A stretch of DNA of 64,000 nt, taken from Pseudodesulfovibrio tunisiensis (lineage in GTDB: Bacteria; Desulfobacterota; Desulfovibrionia; Desulfovibrionales; Desulfovibrionaceae). The stretch covers positions 3,509,501 to 3,573,500 of the forward strand of contig NZ_CP094380.1 of assembly GCF_022809775.1 (NCBI RefSeq), written 5' to 3'. The position numbers were made by a program, and so were the translations under genes. Below the pieces are notes generated by a model. The model saw nothing but the letters and a program-made list of their open reading frames with translations, was not told the DNA's origin and did not search any database. Of the stretch, positions 17,060 to 27,300 are shown piece by piece; position 1 is the stretch's first letter, and the number at the start of each line of letters is the position of its first letter.

Positions 17060-17090
17060 AAAAAACGCAGGGGCGGCACAGGCCGCCCCC
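17060..17090 (-). terminator. Intra-operon attenuating hairpin between binding protein and permease
   Basis: GGGGGCGGCC-TGT-GCCGCCCC followed by TGCGTTTTTT on the minus strand. As the permease start is only 20 bases beyond, it probably lets the binding protein be made in excess. Confidence 0.6.
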
Positions 17091-17118
17091 AGGGAATGGT
17101 GTCTGTTATTACTGCGGA

Positions 17119-17865
17119 CTAGCTGGGATCGACGCCGAACCACTTCTTGTAGAGCTTGGCGTAGGAGCCGTTGTCCTTGAGGGTCTTCAGGGCCGCGTTG
17201 ACCTTGGCGGCCAGTTCGGAACCCTTGGGGAAACCCATGCCGTAGGGCTGGCCCGCGTACAGGGGACCGGCGGTCTTGACCTTGCCCTTGCCGCGCTTGC
17301 TCAGGAAGGATTCCACAACCGGCTTGTCGAACATGACCGCATCCACGCCGCCGGTGAGCAGTTCCATGAACATGGCGTTGTCATTGGGGAACAGCTTGGT
17401 TTCGGCGGGATTGGCGTGCTTCTTCAGGTATTCCACGCTGGTGGTACCCTGCTTGGTGGCAACGATCTTGCCGTCCAGGCTTTCCACACCCTTGATGTCG
17501 GTATTGTCGGCGCGCACCAGAAGGAGCAGGCCGGAATCATAGTAGCCGTCGGAGAAGTCGATGACTTCCTTGCGCTTGTCCGTGATGGACATGCCGGCAA
17601 TGCCCACGTCCAGCTGTGCGGACTGGAGACCGGGAACGATGCCCTTGAAGGCCATGGGCTGGAGTTCGTATTCCACGCCGATTTCCTTGGCAATGGCGTC
17701 CCAGAGCTGCACGTCGAAGCCGGTGTGCTTGCCGGTTGCCGGATCCTTGAATTCGAACGGGGGGAAGTTGGTGTCGGTGCCCACGACCAGTTTGTCCGCA
17801 AAGGCGGTGCCGACCATGGACAGCGCAAGCGCAAAGGCGATGCAGATGGAAATGATCCGTTTCAT
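17119..17865 (-). CDS. Periplasmic polar amino-acid binding protein (GlnH-like)
   Basis: A 248-residue solute-binding protein of family 3. The signal peptide covers residues 1-23 (SMVGTAFA). The mature start LVVGTDTNFPPFEF, the GFDVQLWDAIAKEIG strand and the IAGMSITDKRKEVIDFSDGYY segment, with the ligand-contacting Arg in that stretch, are characteristic. GAGGAGA precedes ATG 17865. It heads the transporter operon; a 235-base region separates it from the diguanylate cyclase gene on the same strand. The ligand is a polar amino acid by family, not proven. Confidence 0.94.
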   Translation of the reverse strand: MKRIISICIAFALALSMVGTAFADKLVVGTDTNFPPFEFKDPATGKHTGFDVQLWDAIAKEIGVEYELQPMAFKGIVPGLQSAQLDVGIAGMSITDKRKEVIDFSDGYYDSGLLLLVRADNTDIKGVESLDGKIVATKQGTTSVEYLKKHANPAETKLFPNDNAMFMELLTGGVDAVMFDKPVVESFLSKRGKGKVKTAGPLYAGQPYGMGFPKGSELAAKVNAALKTLKDNGSYAKLYKKWFGVDPS

Positions 17866-18100
17866 TGGGGGTTCTCCTCTCTGAGTTGCGAATTTTCGCA
17901 TTTTGTAAAAACCGGCTCGCCGAGGGGCGAACCAGGGCCTGATCGAAGGATGCCAGTCTCGACCTTGCCCATAACCGGAACAATTTGCCCTAAAATCGCC
18001 CTGCAAGCAAGAGAAAAACTGGTCAAACCAGGGGGAGAAAGGACCAATTTGGTCAAAATCGGGAAAGGTTGGAAAAACATTTGAAGGAGTTGCGGAATTC

Positions 18101-19516
18101 TCAGGATTCCACGCGATTTTTGCCCTTGCCCTTGGCACGGTACAAGGCGAGGTCGGCCCGGCGCATCAGGCTGTCCAGCGATTCCCCGGAGCGTCCGGCC
18201 TCTGCCACGCCTATGCTGACCGTGAACTTCACGGGCATTTCTCCATAGGTCATTTCCTGCGCCTGCACGGCCCGGCAAAGCCGTTCCGCCACGGACAGCG
18301 CGTGCGGCATGTCGGTGTCCGGGAGTAGCGCTGCGAATTCCTCGCCGCCGAGTCTGCCGATCACGTCCACTTCCCGGAATTCCGTTGCGCAAAGTTCGGC
18401 AAAGGCGACGAGTACGCGGTCTCCGGTTTCGTGCCCGAACCAGTCGTTGATGTGCTTGAAGTTGTCCAGATCCAGCATGAGCAGGCTCAGCGGATGTCCG
18501 TACCTGTGGTGGCGGCCCATTTCCGTTTCGGCCCGTTCCATGAAACGGCGGCGGTTGTTCAGGCCGGTCAGCGGATCCGTGGAGGCGCGCCTGCGCAGTT
18601 CCTCCTCCAGGTCCTTTTGCCGGGATATGTCGTCCACGATCCATATCACGCCTCTGTCCAGATCGGCAGGGGAGGCCGAATCCACGGCCTTGCCCGAGAG
18701 CATGCACCACACCGGGGAGCCGTCCTTGCGCGCGAGCCGGTATTCCACGTGAATGCGGCTGCCGTGGGCCAGCGGGTAGAAGTAGCGTTCCCCGAATTCG
18801 TGGAAGCGTTCTTCGGTCAGGTGCAGGGCGCGCATGTCCAGTCCGAGCATTTCATTCGGAGAGGTGTATCCGAGAATGTCGGCAAGGCGGCGGTTGCCCT
18901 TGGCCAGAACCCGGCCCCCCTTGAGGTGCATGATGCCGACCTGACTGTTGGTGAAGATGGAGTCCAGTTCGTCATGGGCTTCCTGAAGCCGTTCCTGCAT
19001 GATCACGCGTTCGGTCCTGTCGCGGACATAGGCTACGGAACACCGCTCGCCACGCCATTGGATGATCCCGGCATGCACTTCCACGCGCAGTATTCTGCCC
19101 GTCCTGTGCTTGATGGATAGTTCATAGAGGTCGGGCAGCGATTCCCCGGAGAGGCGGAGCGACTGGTTGGTCAGTGCCATTGCCAGATTCGAACCGTGAA
19201 GAAAACGGTCAAGGCTGCTGCCGATGATCTCGTCCGGATCATAGCCTACGATCGCGCCCATTTCCGGGTTGACGTAGACCACAGTGTCGCCCCGGATGAC
19301 GGCAACTCCGGCAAGCGATCCTTCCACCAGACTGCGAAACAGGGCGCCGTCCGCCCTGCATCGGGTGGAGAAGTATTTCCATCCCGCAGCAAGCAGGACA
19401 ACCGATATGACGGGAATGACCCAGATTTTCCAGCCGACAGGATGGTTTTCCGACGCAAAGGCCGTGGCCGGGTACAGAACCGGGGCGAGAAGAAACAGGA
19501 CATGTCCGGGCTTCAT
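18101..19516 (-). CDS. Membrane PAS-PAS diguanylate cyclase (GGDEF)
   Basis: The protein makes cyclic di-GMP. Its 471 residues start with a signal-like segment and a transmembrane helix (about 28-48), followed by a PAS domain (about 60-170), a second PAS (about 180-300) and a GGDEF domain with an intact RLGGEEFAAL catalytic loop near residue 388. An inhibitory RxxD site upstream of the loop is not obvious. No EAL domain follows. It is transcribed divergently from the 1079-residue kinase at 19673, with a 20-bp palindrome in the shared 156-base gap. Confidence 0.92.
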   Translation of the reverse strand: MKPGHVLFLLAPVLYPATAFASENHPVGWKIWVIPVISVVLLAAGWKYFSTRCRADGALFRSLVEGSLAGVAVIRGDTVVYVNPEMGAIVGYDPDEIIGSSLDRFLHGSNLAMALTNQSLRLSGESLPDLYELSIKHRTGRILRVEVHAGIIQWRGERCSVAYVRDRTERVIMQERLQEAHDELDSIFTNSQVGIMHLKGGRVLAKGNRRLADILGYTSPNEMLGLDMRALHLTEERFHEFGERYFYPLAHGSRIHVEYRLARKDGSPVWCMLSGKAVDSASPADLDRGVIWIVDDISRQKDLEEELRRRASTDPLTGLNNRRRFMERAETEMGRHHRYGHPLSLLMLDLDNFKHINDWFGHETGDRVLVAFAELCATEFREVDVIGRLGGEEFAALLPDTDMPHALSVAERLCRAVQAQEMTYGEMPVKFTVSIGVAEAGRSGESLDSLMRRADLALYRAKGKGKNRVES

Positions 19517-19618
19517 GGCGTATTTCGTTTTTTTGCGATGTGGCTATGACTCCGAATGATTGATTACATGTTCCGCTATCGAGGGTCAAACCAAAAACAT
19601 TTCCCGTATAACATCTTG

Positions 19619-19638
19619 CCGTTCATGCGCATGAACGG
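19619..19638. promoter_or_regulatory. 20-bp perfect palindrome between divergent signalling genes
   Basis: CCGTTCATGCGCATGAACGG reads the same on both strands. It lies 35 bases before the kinase ATG, in the divergent promoter region, and looks like a dimeric-repressor operator; it is too loop-less to be a terminator. Confidence 0.5.
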
Positions 19639-19672
19639 TTAATCTCCCCGGGAATCTGAAAACGGAGAGCCC

Positions 19673-22600
19673 ATGACTTTCAGTCTCGACCATTCCGAAT
19701 CCAATTGCACGTCTTCCCGGCCCGGATGCGAGTATGCCGAATTGCTGGATATGCTGCCGCTCATGGCCATGGTCGCCGATTCCGGCGGCAATGTGTTGCA
19801 GGTGAACCGTTTTGCCAGAGAGTGGTTCGGCTATTCCGAGGCGGATTGGGAGGGCGGGATTCACTGTACCCGTCTGGTTCATCCTGCGTATCGGGACAAG
19901 GTCATGAAAGCGCTTCTCGATGTACTGCAGGAACGGGAGATTGTCTGGTCGACATTTCAGGGAATGCGGCGTGACGGCACTTCCTTCGGATTTCGTTTTG
20001 CGCCTCGTCGCATCTCTGTGGACGGTAGCGCCGCCGTGCTCTGCCTCGCATTTCCCGGAGAAGAGGAAAGGGCAATCGAAAATGCCGGGAACAGGGGGGA
20101 GAGATACTACCGGAGTCTTTTCGAAAGCACGGGGACAGCCACGGTCATCGTGGGCGGCGATGCTCGCATCCTGAGTTGCAACATGCGGTTCGCCGAACTG
20201 GCCGGGTATCCGGTGCAAGAGATGGAAACCCGGATGCACTGGACCGACTTCGTGGCGTCTTCGGACGTGGAGCGGATGCGGAAGCTGTATCGGCAGCGTT
20301 CCCTGTTTCCGGACCAGACGCCGCACGACTATGAATTCACGCTGGTCGGGCGTGGTGGTCGGCGTCGGCATGTCCGGCTGTACGTGGACATGATCCCCGG
20401 GACCGACGACCGGGTTGCCTCCCTGGTCGACCTTACCGCACAGCATCGGAGTGAAGCGGCCTTGCGCAAGAGCAGGGAACGGTACGAACTGGTGGTCAGA
20501 GGGGCCAATGACGGAATATGGGATTGGGACCTGACAACGGATTCCGTCTATTTTTCCCCGCGCTACAAGCAGATTCTCGGGTATGCCGATTCGGAATTTC
20601 CCAACCATGCCGATTCGTGGAAGTCGCATGTGCACCCGGATGATCTGGCTTTGGCTCTGGATGCGAACATCGCCTGCATCAAGGGGGAAAAGCGTCAGTT
20701 CGAAGTGGAATACCGCATGCGGCACAAGGATGGTTCGTATCGCTGGATTCTGGGACGGGGGGCCAGCTCCCGGGATGAAAGCGGCAAGGTCTATCGACTG
20801 GCCGGGACGCATACGGACATGACCCAGCGCAAGCGGACCGAGGCGGCACTCCGGGATTCCGAATTGCGGCACAGCGCGTTGTCCAATGCCACGTTCGAGG
20901 CCATTGTTCTTTCCGAGGACGGGTATTGCATCGAGGCGAACCAGTCGGCGTGCGACATGATCGGATGCGAGCTTGACGAGTTCGTGGGCACGAATGTGCT
21001 GGACTGGCTGGATGAAGGGTCCAGAGACGTGGTCAGGCGGCACATGTCCATGGACTATTCACCGCCGTACGAGGCGCTGGTCAGGCGCAAGGACGGCTCG
21101 CTGTTTCCCGTGCAGATACAGGGCAGGGTGTTTCCCTACAAGGACAAGCTGATCCGCGCTTCGACCGTGCGGGACATCAGCGAATGGAAGCGTGCCGAGC
21201 AGAAGTATCACGCCATTTTCGAGCGGGCCAACGATGGCATCTATCAGGCCACGCCCGAGGGGGTGATTCTCACGGCCAATCCCGCCATGGCCCGGATTCT
21301 GGGGTATTCCACTCCCGAGGAACTCATGAGTCGGGTGCGCAACATCGGGATACAGTGCTACCATGACCCGAGCTTGCGGAACCATGTCATGAGCCGGCTT
21401 CGCGATTCCGGCAGCATCGACCAGCTCGAGGTGGAGCTCCGCCGGACGGACGGAAGGAAAATCTGGGTGTCGGCCTCGCTCAAGGGAGTGATCGGCGCTG
21501 GCGGCGAACTGACCCATTACGAGGGGTTTCTTCGGGACATTACCGAGCGCAAGCTCAACGAGCGGACCTCGCTGGCCATGTACAAGATTTCCCGGGCCGT
21601 GAGCACTACCCGGAATCTGGAAGACCTTTATCGTACCATTTACGAAATTCTCACGGAAGCCGTTGATACGCCGAACTTCTACATCGCGCTTCTGGACGAG
21701 GAAAACGACCGGATCGTCTTTCCCTTCTTCTGCGATGAAAAGGACGAGATGCTGGCCATAAATGATGTGAGCAAGCCCGGGAACGGCTCGGTTACGCTGG
21801 ACGTGATTCGAACGGGCAAGCCGATTTTCCTGACCCGCGATCAATGCAACGAAGGCATGGCCCGCGGCGAGATGCGCGTGGTGGGCACCCTTGCCGCAGT
21901 CTGGATCGGGGTTCCCCTGCGCATCAACGGCAAGACCCGGGGATGCATGACGGTTCAGCATTATCACAATCCGAATCACTATTCGGAATCCGACGTGAAC
22001 TTCATGGTGGCCGTATCCGAACAGGTCGCTCTGGCCATCGAACGCAAGAGCAATGAGGAAAAGGTGCGCAAGCTCAACGCCGAGCTGGAGGTCATGGTGG
22101 AGCAGCGCACTTCGGAATTGCGACAGCGCACCGCCGAGCTGGAACAGGCCAATGCCCGGCTCAAGGAACTGGATCGCATCAAGTCCACGCTGATTTCGTC
22201 CATATCGCACGAGCTGCGTACACCGCTGACGTCGATTCGCGGTTTCGCCAAGCTCGCCGGGCGCGATTTCAGCAGGTATTTCATGACGGACGCCTCGCTG
22301 GATGAACTTGCCGTGAGAAAGGGCAACCGCATCAGCGACAATCTGGAGATCATTGAGACCGAAGGCATGCGGCTGACCCGGCTGATCAACGATTTTCTCG
22401 ATCTGAACCGCATCGAGTCGGGCAAGGAGACATGGCATGATCTGCCGCTTGATCCCGTGGTCATGGTGCGGCAGGCCGTGAATGCGGTTCGCGGCCAGTT
22501 CTCGGCCAATCCGAATCTGAGCCTCGTCACGGATTTGCCCGCCGAACTTCCGGCCATTCATGCGGACCCGGACAAGATTCAGCAGGTGCTGCTCAATCTG

Positions 22601-22912
22601 CTGGGAAATGCCTACAAGTTCACGCCGTGCGGGAGCGTGACCGTCAGTGCCAAAGCGGACGCGAGCATGCTTACCGTCATTGTTGCCGACACGGGGGCCG
22701 GAATTCCCGGGGAGGATCTGCCCCGCATTTTCGAGCGGTTTCACAAGGCGACCATGGGCGATACCCTGCGGCACACCACCAAGGGAACCGGGTTGGGCCT
22801 TGCCATCTGCAAGGAGATTGTCGCCCATTACGGCGGAGTGATCTGGGTCGAATCCGAACTCGGCAGGGGCAGTGAATTCTCATTCACCCTGCCCTTGCAT
22901 CAGGGGAATTGA
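19673..22912 (+). CDS. Multi-PAS/GAF sensor histidine kinase
   Basis: A 1079-residue cytoplasmic kinase with no membrane helix. It carries about five PAS domains (roughly 15-130, 140-255, 265-385 with the WDWDLTTDSVYFS PAS_3 start, 390-505 and 510-630), a GAF domain (about 640-790) and a coiled coil to 830. HisKA follows with phospho-acceptor His846 (SHELRTPL), then a HATPase domain with DTGAGIP and GTGLGLAI. There is no receiver domain and no adjacent response regulator, so its partner is elsewhere. The 3' end overlaps the convergent thioredoxin-fold gene by 13 bases. Confidence 0.93.
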   Translation: MTFSLDHSESNCTSSRPGCEYAELLDMLPLMAMVADSGGNVLQVNRFAREWFGYSEADWEGGIHCTRLVHPAYRDKVMKALLDVLQEREIVWSTFQGMRRDGTSFGFRFAPRRISVDGSAAVLCLAFPGEEERAIENAGNRGERYYRSLFESTGTATVIVGGDARILSCNMRFAELAGYPVQEMETRMHWTDFVASSDVERMRKLYRQRSLFPDQTPHDYEFTLVGRGGRRRHVRLYVDMIPGTDDRVASLVDLTAQHRSEAALRKSRERYELVVRGANDGIWDWDLTTDSVYFSPRYKQILGYADSEFPNHADSWKSHVHPDDLALALDANIACIKGEKRQFEVEYRMRHKDGSYRWILGRGASSRDESGKVYRLAGTHTDMTQRKRTEAALRDSELRHSALSNATFEAIVLSEDGYCIEANQSACDMIGCELDEFVGTNVLDWLDEGSRDVVRRHMSMDYSPPYEALVRRKDGSLFPVQIQGRVFPYKDKLIRASTVRDISEWKRAEQKYHAIFERANDGIYQATPEGVILTANPAMARILGYSTPEELMSRVRNIGIQCYHDPSLRNHVMSRLRDSGSIDQLEVELRRTDGRKIWVSASLKGVIGAGGELTHYEGFLRDITERKLNERTSLAMYKISRAVSTTRNLEDLYRTIYEILTEAVDTPNFYIALLDEENDRIVFPFFCDEKDEMLAINDVSKPGNGSVTLDVIRTGKPIFLTRDQCNEGMARGEMRVVGTLAAVWIGVPLRINGKTRGCMTVQHYHNPNHYSESDVNFMVAVSEQVALAIERKSNEEKVRKLNAELEVMVEQRTSELRQRTAELEQANARLKELDRIKSTLISSISHELRTPLTSIRGFAKLAGRDFSRYFMTDASLDELAVRKGNRISDNLEIIETEGMRLTRLINDFLDLNRIESGKETWHDLPLDPVVMVRQAVNAVRGQFSANPNLSLVTDLPAELPAIHADPDKIQQVLLNLLGNAYKFTPCGSVTVSAKADASMLTVIVADTGAGIPGEDLPRIFERFHKATMGDTLRHTTKGTGLGLAICKEIVAHYGGVIWVESELGRGSEFSFTLPLHQGN

Positions 22913-23541
22913 GACGTCTGGTCGCCCGCTTCCAGCATGGCGTCCAGCCACGCCGGGTTGTAGCCCTTGAGGTGGCGGCCATTGATGATCACGTGCGGGG
23001 TGCCCGTGAATCGCCAATCGGCCACGGTTTGCACGTGTCTGTAGAATTCGGGCATGGTCATTCTGGCGAACGTCTGGAAATCCGTGGTGCCGAATTCTTC
23101 GGGAAACGCATCCCTGAATTCCTGAAACACCTTTCGGGCTGCCTGTTCCTCATCCTCGTCCGCGGGGGGAGTCAGCGTGTAGGCCAGATTCAGCCCTTTG
23201 ATTCCCTTGCCCTTTTCCGCCAGAAAGTCGGCGCAGGCTCCAGCCATGTCCGACCCGGCGTATCCCACCAGCGAGACATGCACGACGCGCAGGGTGCCCA
23301 CCCTGTCCCGGGAGTTCTGCAGAAAGTCATAGGTCCGGCGGCAGTGGCGGCAGAATGGGTCGGAAATGAGAATGACCTCGACCGGACCGTTGCCGAAAGC
23401 CAGAGGATGTGCCAGCTCCGCAAGTTGTTTCTCCACGTTGGCCGACACGGCGTCAAGCTTGGACAGATCGTATTTCCCGGCAAGGGCGGCCGGGACCATG
23501 GCGAGAATCAGGGCAAAGGCCAAAACAAGTCGACGCAGCAT
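22900..23541 (-). CDS. DsbA/DsbC-like periplasmic thioredoxin-fold protein
   Basis: The 213-residue precursor has a signal peptide (1-21, PAALAG). A CRHC active-site motif follows the DPF tripeptide (SDPFCRHCRRT, about residue 68), and a cis-proline loop GTPHVIING occurs near 190. The helical insertion in between is DsbA-like, while the DPxCxxC context recalls DsbC/DsbG. The role is oxidation, isomerisation or reduction of periplasmic disulfides, including possibly cytochrome haem sites; which one is open. ATG 23541 has AGAGG upstream. Confidence 0.88.
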   Translation of the reverse strand: MLRRLVLAFALILAMVPAALAGKYDLSKLDAVSANVEKQLAELAHPLAFGNGPVEVILISDPFCRHCRRTYDFLQNSRDRVGTLRVVHVSLVGYAGSDMAGACADFLAEKGKGIKGLNLAYTLTPPADEDEEQAARKVFQEFRDAFPEEFGTTDFQTFARMTMPEFYRHVQTVADWRFTGTPHVIINGRHLKGYNPAWLDAMLEAGDQTSQFP

Positions 23542-23622
23542 GAAAACCTCTTTGGATCGGGATGGAGGGGCAACCGGTTCGGCATAGCAGAACGCAGCCC
23601 CGGACACAATCCGGCCCGGCGA

Positions 23623-24378
23623 TCAATCCTCCAGTCCGCAGAGCATGAACCCGAGAATGGGGGCGCATTTCCCCTGGCATGAAGCAGAGAATTCACCGTG
23701 TTTCCGTGTGCCGGACCGGTTTTCCCGGCCCATGTAGAATTCGGCCAGTCCGATGGGGCGGAGATTGTTGCAGGCCGCATGGTTCAGCAGCTTGGGCGCG
23801 CAGCAGTCCCCGGTTCCGGTGGGCATGTTGCCTTTGCCGAGAAACGCCTCGCGCATGGGCAGGCTTTGGCCGCGAAAATTGTGCAGCGTATAGAGGTCAT
23901 GGATTCTCCGCATCAGATTTCTGGACAGTCTCCTGCGCTCCTCGTGCAGTTCCCGATAGTGCTTCTGATCCGGGGAAAGAAATTCCAAGGCCCGTCCCAG
24001 TCGCTTGATTCGGGCTTCGGTGTCACGGGTCACGCTTTCGAACCGGGCCGGGTCAAGCACGGGCGGAACCCAGCCAGCCACCTGCCACATTCCGTTGTAC
24101 TGGCCGGAAAAGGCCTTGAACGTCAGTTGTTCGCGGTGTTGCGTCTCGCAGACCATGACGCCGAACATCTGGCCCCGGGCCGGGCCGTGCAGGTAGTTTA
24201 GGGAGAGGCGCGGGTCTGCCTGACCGTCCCGGACTGTCAGGTCGATGCGGCCTTGGGCCTCAAGTTCGGCCATGAGCGCGCGGCAGGCCTTCAGGGCCGG
24301 TTCGGCCGGGAGCGAATGGTCCCGGCCGCAGCGGGCGCAGAAGCCGCGGCACCCGATTCGGGTTGCCTCTTCGGTCAT
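23623..24378 (-). CDS. Stand-alone homologue of the N-terminal accessory domain of large RluA-type pseudouridine synthases
   Basis: A 251-residue protein without signal peptide. It begins with a CRGFCARCGRDHSLP zinc-ribbon-like segment (residues about 9-23). The C-terminal part holds HEERRRLSRNLMRRIHDLY, GDCCAPKLLNHAACNNLRPIG, AEFYMG and a closing CQGKCAPILGFML. These match, from memory of the family, the long N-terminal region of about 550-residue RluA-family enzymes, but the catalytic HRLDxxTSG domain is absent. The gene overlaps the RND pump stop by ATGA, so it is translated with the efflux operon. Function unknown; RNA binding is a guess. Confidence 0.75.
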   Translation of the reverse strand: MTEEATRIGCRGFCARCGRDHSLPAEPALKACRALMAELEAQGRIDLTVRDGQADPRLSLNYLHGPARGQMFGVMVCETQHREQLTFKAFSGQYNGMWQVAGWVPPVLDPARFESVTRDTEARIKRLGRALEFLSPDQKHYRELHEERRRLSRNLMRRIHDLYTLHNFRGQSLPMREAFLGKGNMPTGTGDCCAPKLLNHAACNNLRPIGLAEFYMGRENRSGTRKHGEFSASCQGKCAPILGFMLCGLED

Positions 24379-27300
24379 GCCTCCGCCTTCCTGTGCAGGT
24401 CGCTTCCCAGTTCCACCACTTCCTGCCGCCATGCGTACCCCTTGTAGCTCTGCCGGAAGAACAGGGAATAGAGCACCGGGCAGAGAACCAGGGTCAGCAC
24501 CGTGGCGAATGCCAGACCCGACATGATGCAGTTGGCCATGGGCCGCCACATTTCCCCGCCCTGCAATGACAGGGGCACCATGCCGATGATGGTGGTTGTC
24601 GCGGTCATGATGATGGGCCGTGCGCGCTCCAGTGCCGCCAGCACGATGGCGTCGGTCAGGGCAATCCCCCGGCTCCGCTGTATCTCGATGCGGTCGATGA
24701 GCATGATGGCGTTGTTCACCACGATGCCGAGCAGGGAGATCATGCCGAGCAGGGCCATGAATCCGAAGGGGGCGTTCGTGGCGAGCATGCCCGCGGTGAT
24801 GCCGCAGATCATGGGCGGCAGAGTCAGCAGGATGATGACGGGCCGACGGAACGAATTGAACTGGAAGATGAGCACGAGCACGAGCAATCCCATTGCCAGC
24901 GGCATGTTCGCACCGAGCGCCTCCTGAGCCTCGTCGCTCTTTTCGAATTCGCCGCCGTATTCCATGTAGTAGCCATGGGGCCAATCCTCGCTTTGCATGA
25001 GGGCCTGAATCCGCGGCCGGGCCTGAGCCACGATGCGGTCGGCGTAGAAACCTTCCAGCACATCGGCCTTCACGGTCATGGTCCGTGTCTGATCCCTTCG
25101 ACGGATGTCGGACGGTTCCCATGTCAGTTCGGTGCGTGCGATCTGGCTCAGGGGAACGGTCTTGCCGTCCTTGTAGGAATACACGTTCATGCTGTCGAGC
25201 TTGTCCAGCCGATTGCGGAACGAGTCGTCGCTGCGCAGGATGATGGGGATGATGGTATCACCGTCCCGGTAGTCCGAGGCCTTGAGTCCGGACATGCCGG
25301 TTTGCAGGCTCATGGCCACGTCGTAGCTGGACAGTCCGGCCTGACGCGCCTTTTCCTGATCCACCACCACGACCATCTTCTTGGTCCATTGGCCCCAGTC
25401 GTCCCATATCCGTTCCACGCCCGGGATGTCGGACAGGATGTCTTCGATTCTGTCCCGAAGCACATACAGGGTCTTGAGGTCCGGGCCGGAGAGTCGGAGC
25501 TGGACAGGCGCGCCGACGGGCGGGCCGTTCATGAGCTGCTTCAGGCTGAATTCCGCGTCCGGGAACTTGTTCTTGAGTTCGGCCCGGGTGCGGTCCATGA
25601 CCTTGCGCACGTCCGGAATGGTATGCGTGTTCACGATGAGCGTGGTCAGGTTGCTGTTCTTCTGTTCCAGATTCAGGCTCAGATACCAGCGGGGGCCGCC
25701 GTGACCCACCACGGAACCCACGCTTTCCACGCCCGGGTCTGCGAGCAGGAATTTCTCCAGTCGGGCGGTGCGGCGTGCCGTGGCCGTGATGTCCGTGCCG
25801 TAGGGCTGCCAGAAATCGATGGTGAACTGGGCGCGTTCATTGGGCGGAAAGAACATCTTGGGCACGAAGCGAAAGCCCCAGATTGCGGTGGCGCAGGCCG
25901 CAAACACCAGTGTCAGGAACAGGATGCGTCGCCTGAGAAAGAACAGGAGCAGATTTCGGTACCAGCGGTATATGCGGCCCGTGAAGGTCTGAATCCGGAT
26001 TTTCGGTTTGAGCAAATAGAAGCACATCATGGGGACCATGCTCATGGACAGTCCCCAGGAGCAGAACAGGCTCAGGGACACCACCACGAACAGGGAAAAG
26101 CAGAACTCGCCCGTGGCGTTTTCCGCCAGAGGAATAGGCAGGAACGCGAAAATCGTGGTCAGGGAAGCGGTGAGCAGGGGCATCCAGAGTTCGGATACGG
26201 CTCCGGTCACGGCCTTGAGGCGATCATGTCCGGAAGCGAGGCGTACGAGGATGGATTCCGACACCACAACGCCGTTGTCCACCAGTATGCCGAGGGAGAT
26301 GATGAGCGAGGCAATGGAGATGCGTTGCAGGCCAACGCCGAAATAGGGCATGAGCGAGATGCAGCCCAGCATGGCCATGGGCACCAGCGATCCCGCGATC
26401 AGGCCGGTGCGCAGCCCTGCGAACACCAGAATGACGATGATCACGAAGCCGAAGGATTCCAGAAGGTTGATGATGAAGTCCGTGACCGCCTTGTTCACGA
26501 ATTTTGGCTGAAATGTCAGCACCTCCAGGTCAAGCCCGTGGTACAGGGTGGGCCGGATTTCATCCAGTCTGGCCTGAACCCGTTCGCCGAGCTCCATGAT
26601 GTTGCCGTTGTCGACCATGGAAATGGCGAGCAGCACGGCAGGCTTGCCGTTGAAGCGGATCATGGTGGACGGGGGATCGGCATAGCCACGGGTGATGGAA
26701 GTCACGTCCGACAGGCGGATGCTGGACTTGCCGCCTTCGGGCCGAATGGAAAGACCGGCCACGTCACGTACCCCGGCGAATTCGCCCGTGGGTTCGATGG
26801 TGATGCGTTCCGGGCCGATCAGGGCGCTGCCGCTGGGTCGGATCGTGTTCTGGTGGTCGATCATCTGGGCCATGGCAAACGGGCTGATCCCGGCCGAGGC
26901 CATGCGGGAGTTGGAAAATTCCACGAAGATGCGTTCGGCCTGCGTGCCCCAGCGCTCCACTTTGCCCACGCCCCTGATCTTGAGAATCTGGTCGCGGATC
27001 ACGTCGGCCTCGTCCTTGAGTTCCCGATAGGTGAACCCGTCGCCGGTCAGGGCGAGGCAGATGCCGAACACGTCGCCAAACTCGTCATTGATCATGGGCG
27101 GGTAGGCTTCGGGCGGAAGATCCGGAGTCGCATCCGCTACCTTGTTGCGCATCTTCTGCCAGACCGGTTCCACGTTCTTGACCGATTCGTACAGCTCCAC
27201 CTTGATGATGGACAGGCCGGTCATGGATTCCGAGGACACGATCTTCACGTCGTCCATCTCGCGAATCTTTTCCTCGATCTTGTCCGTGAGCAGTTCCTCG

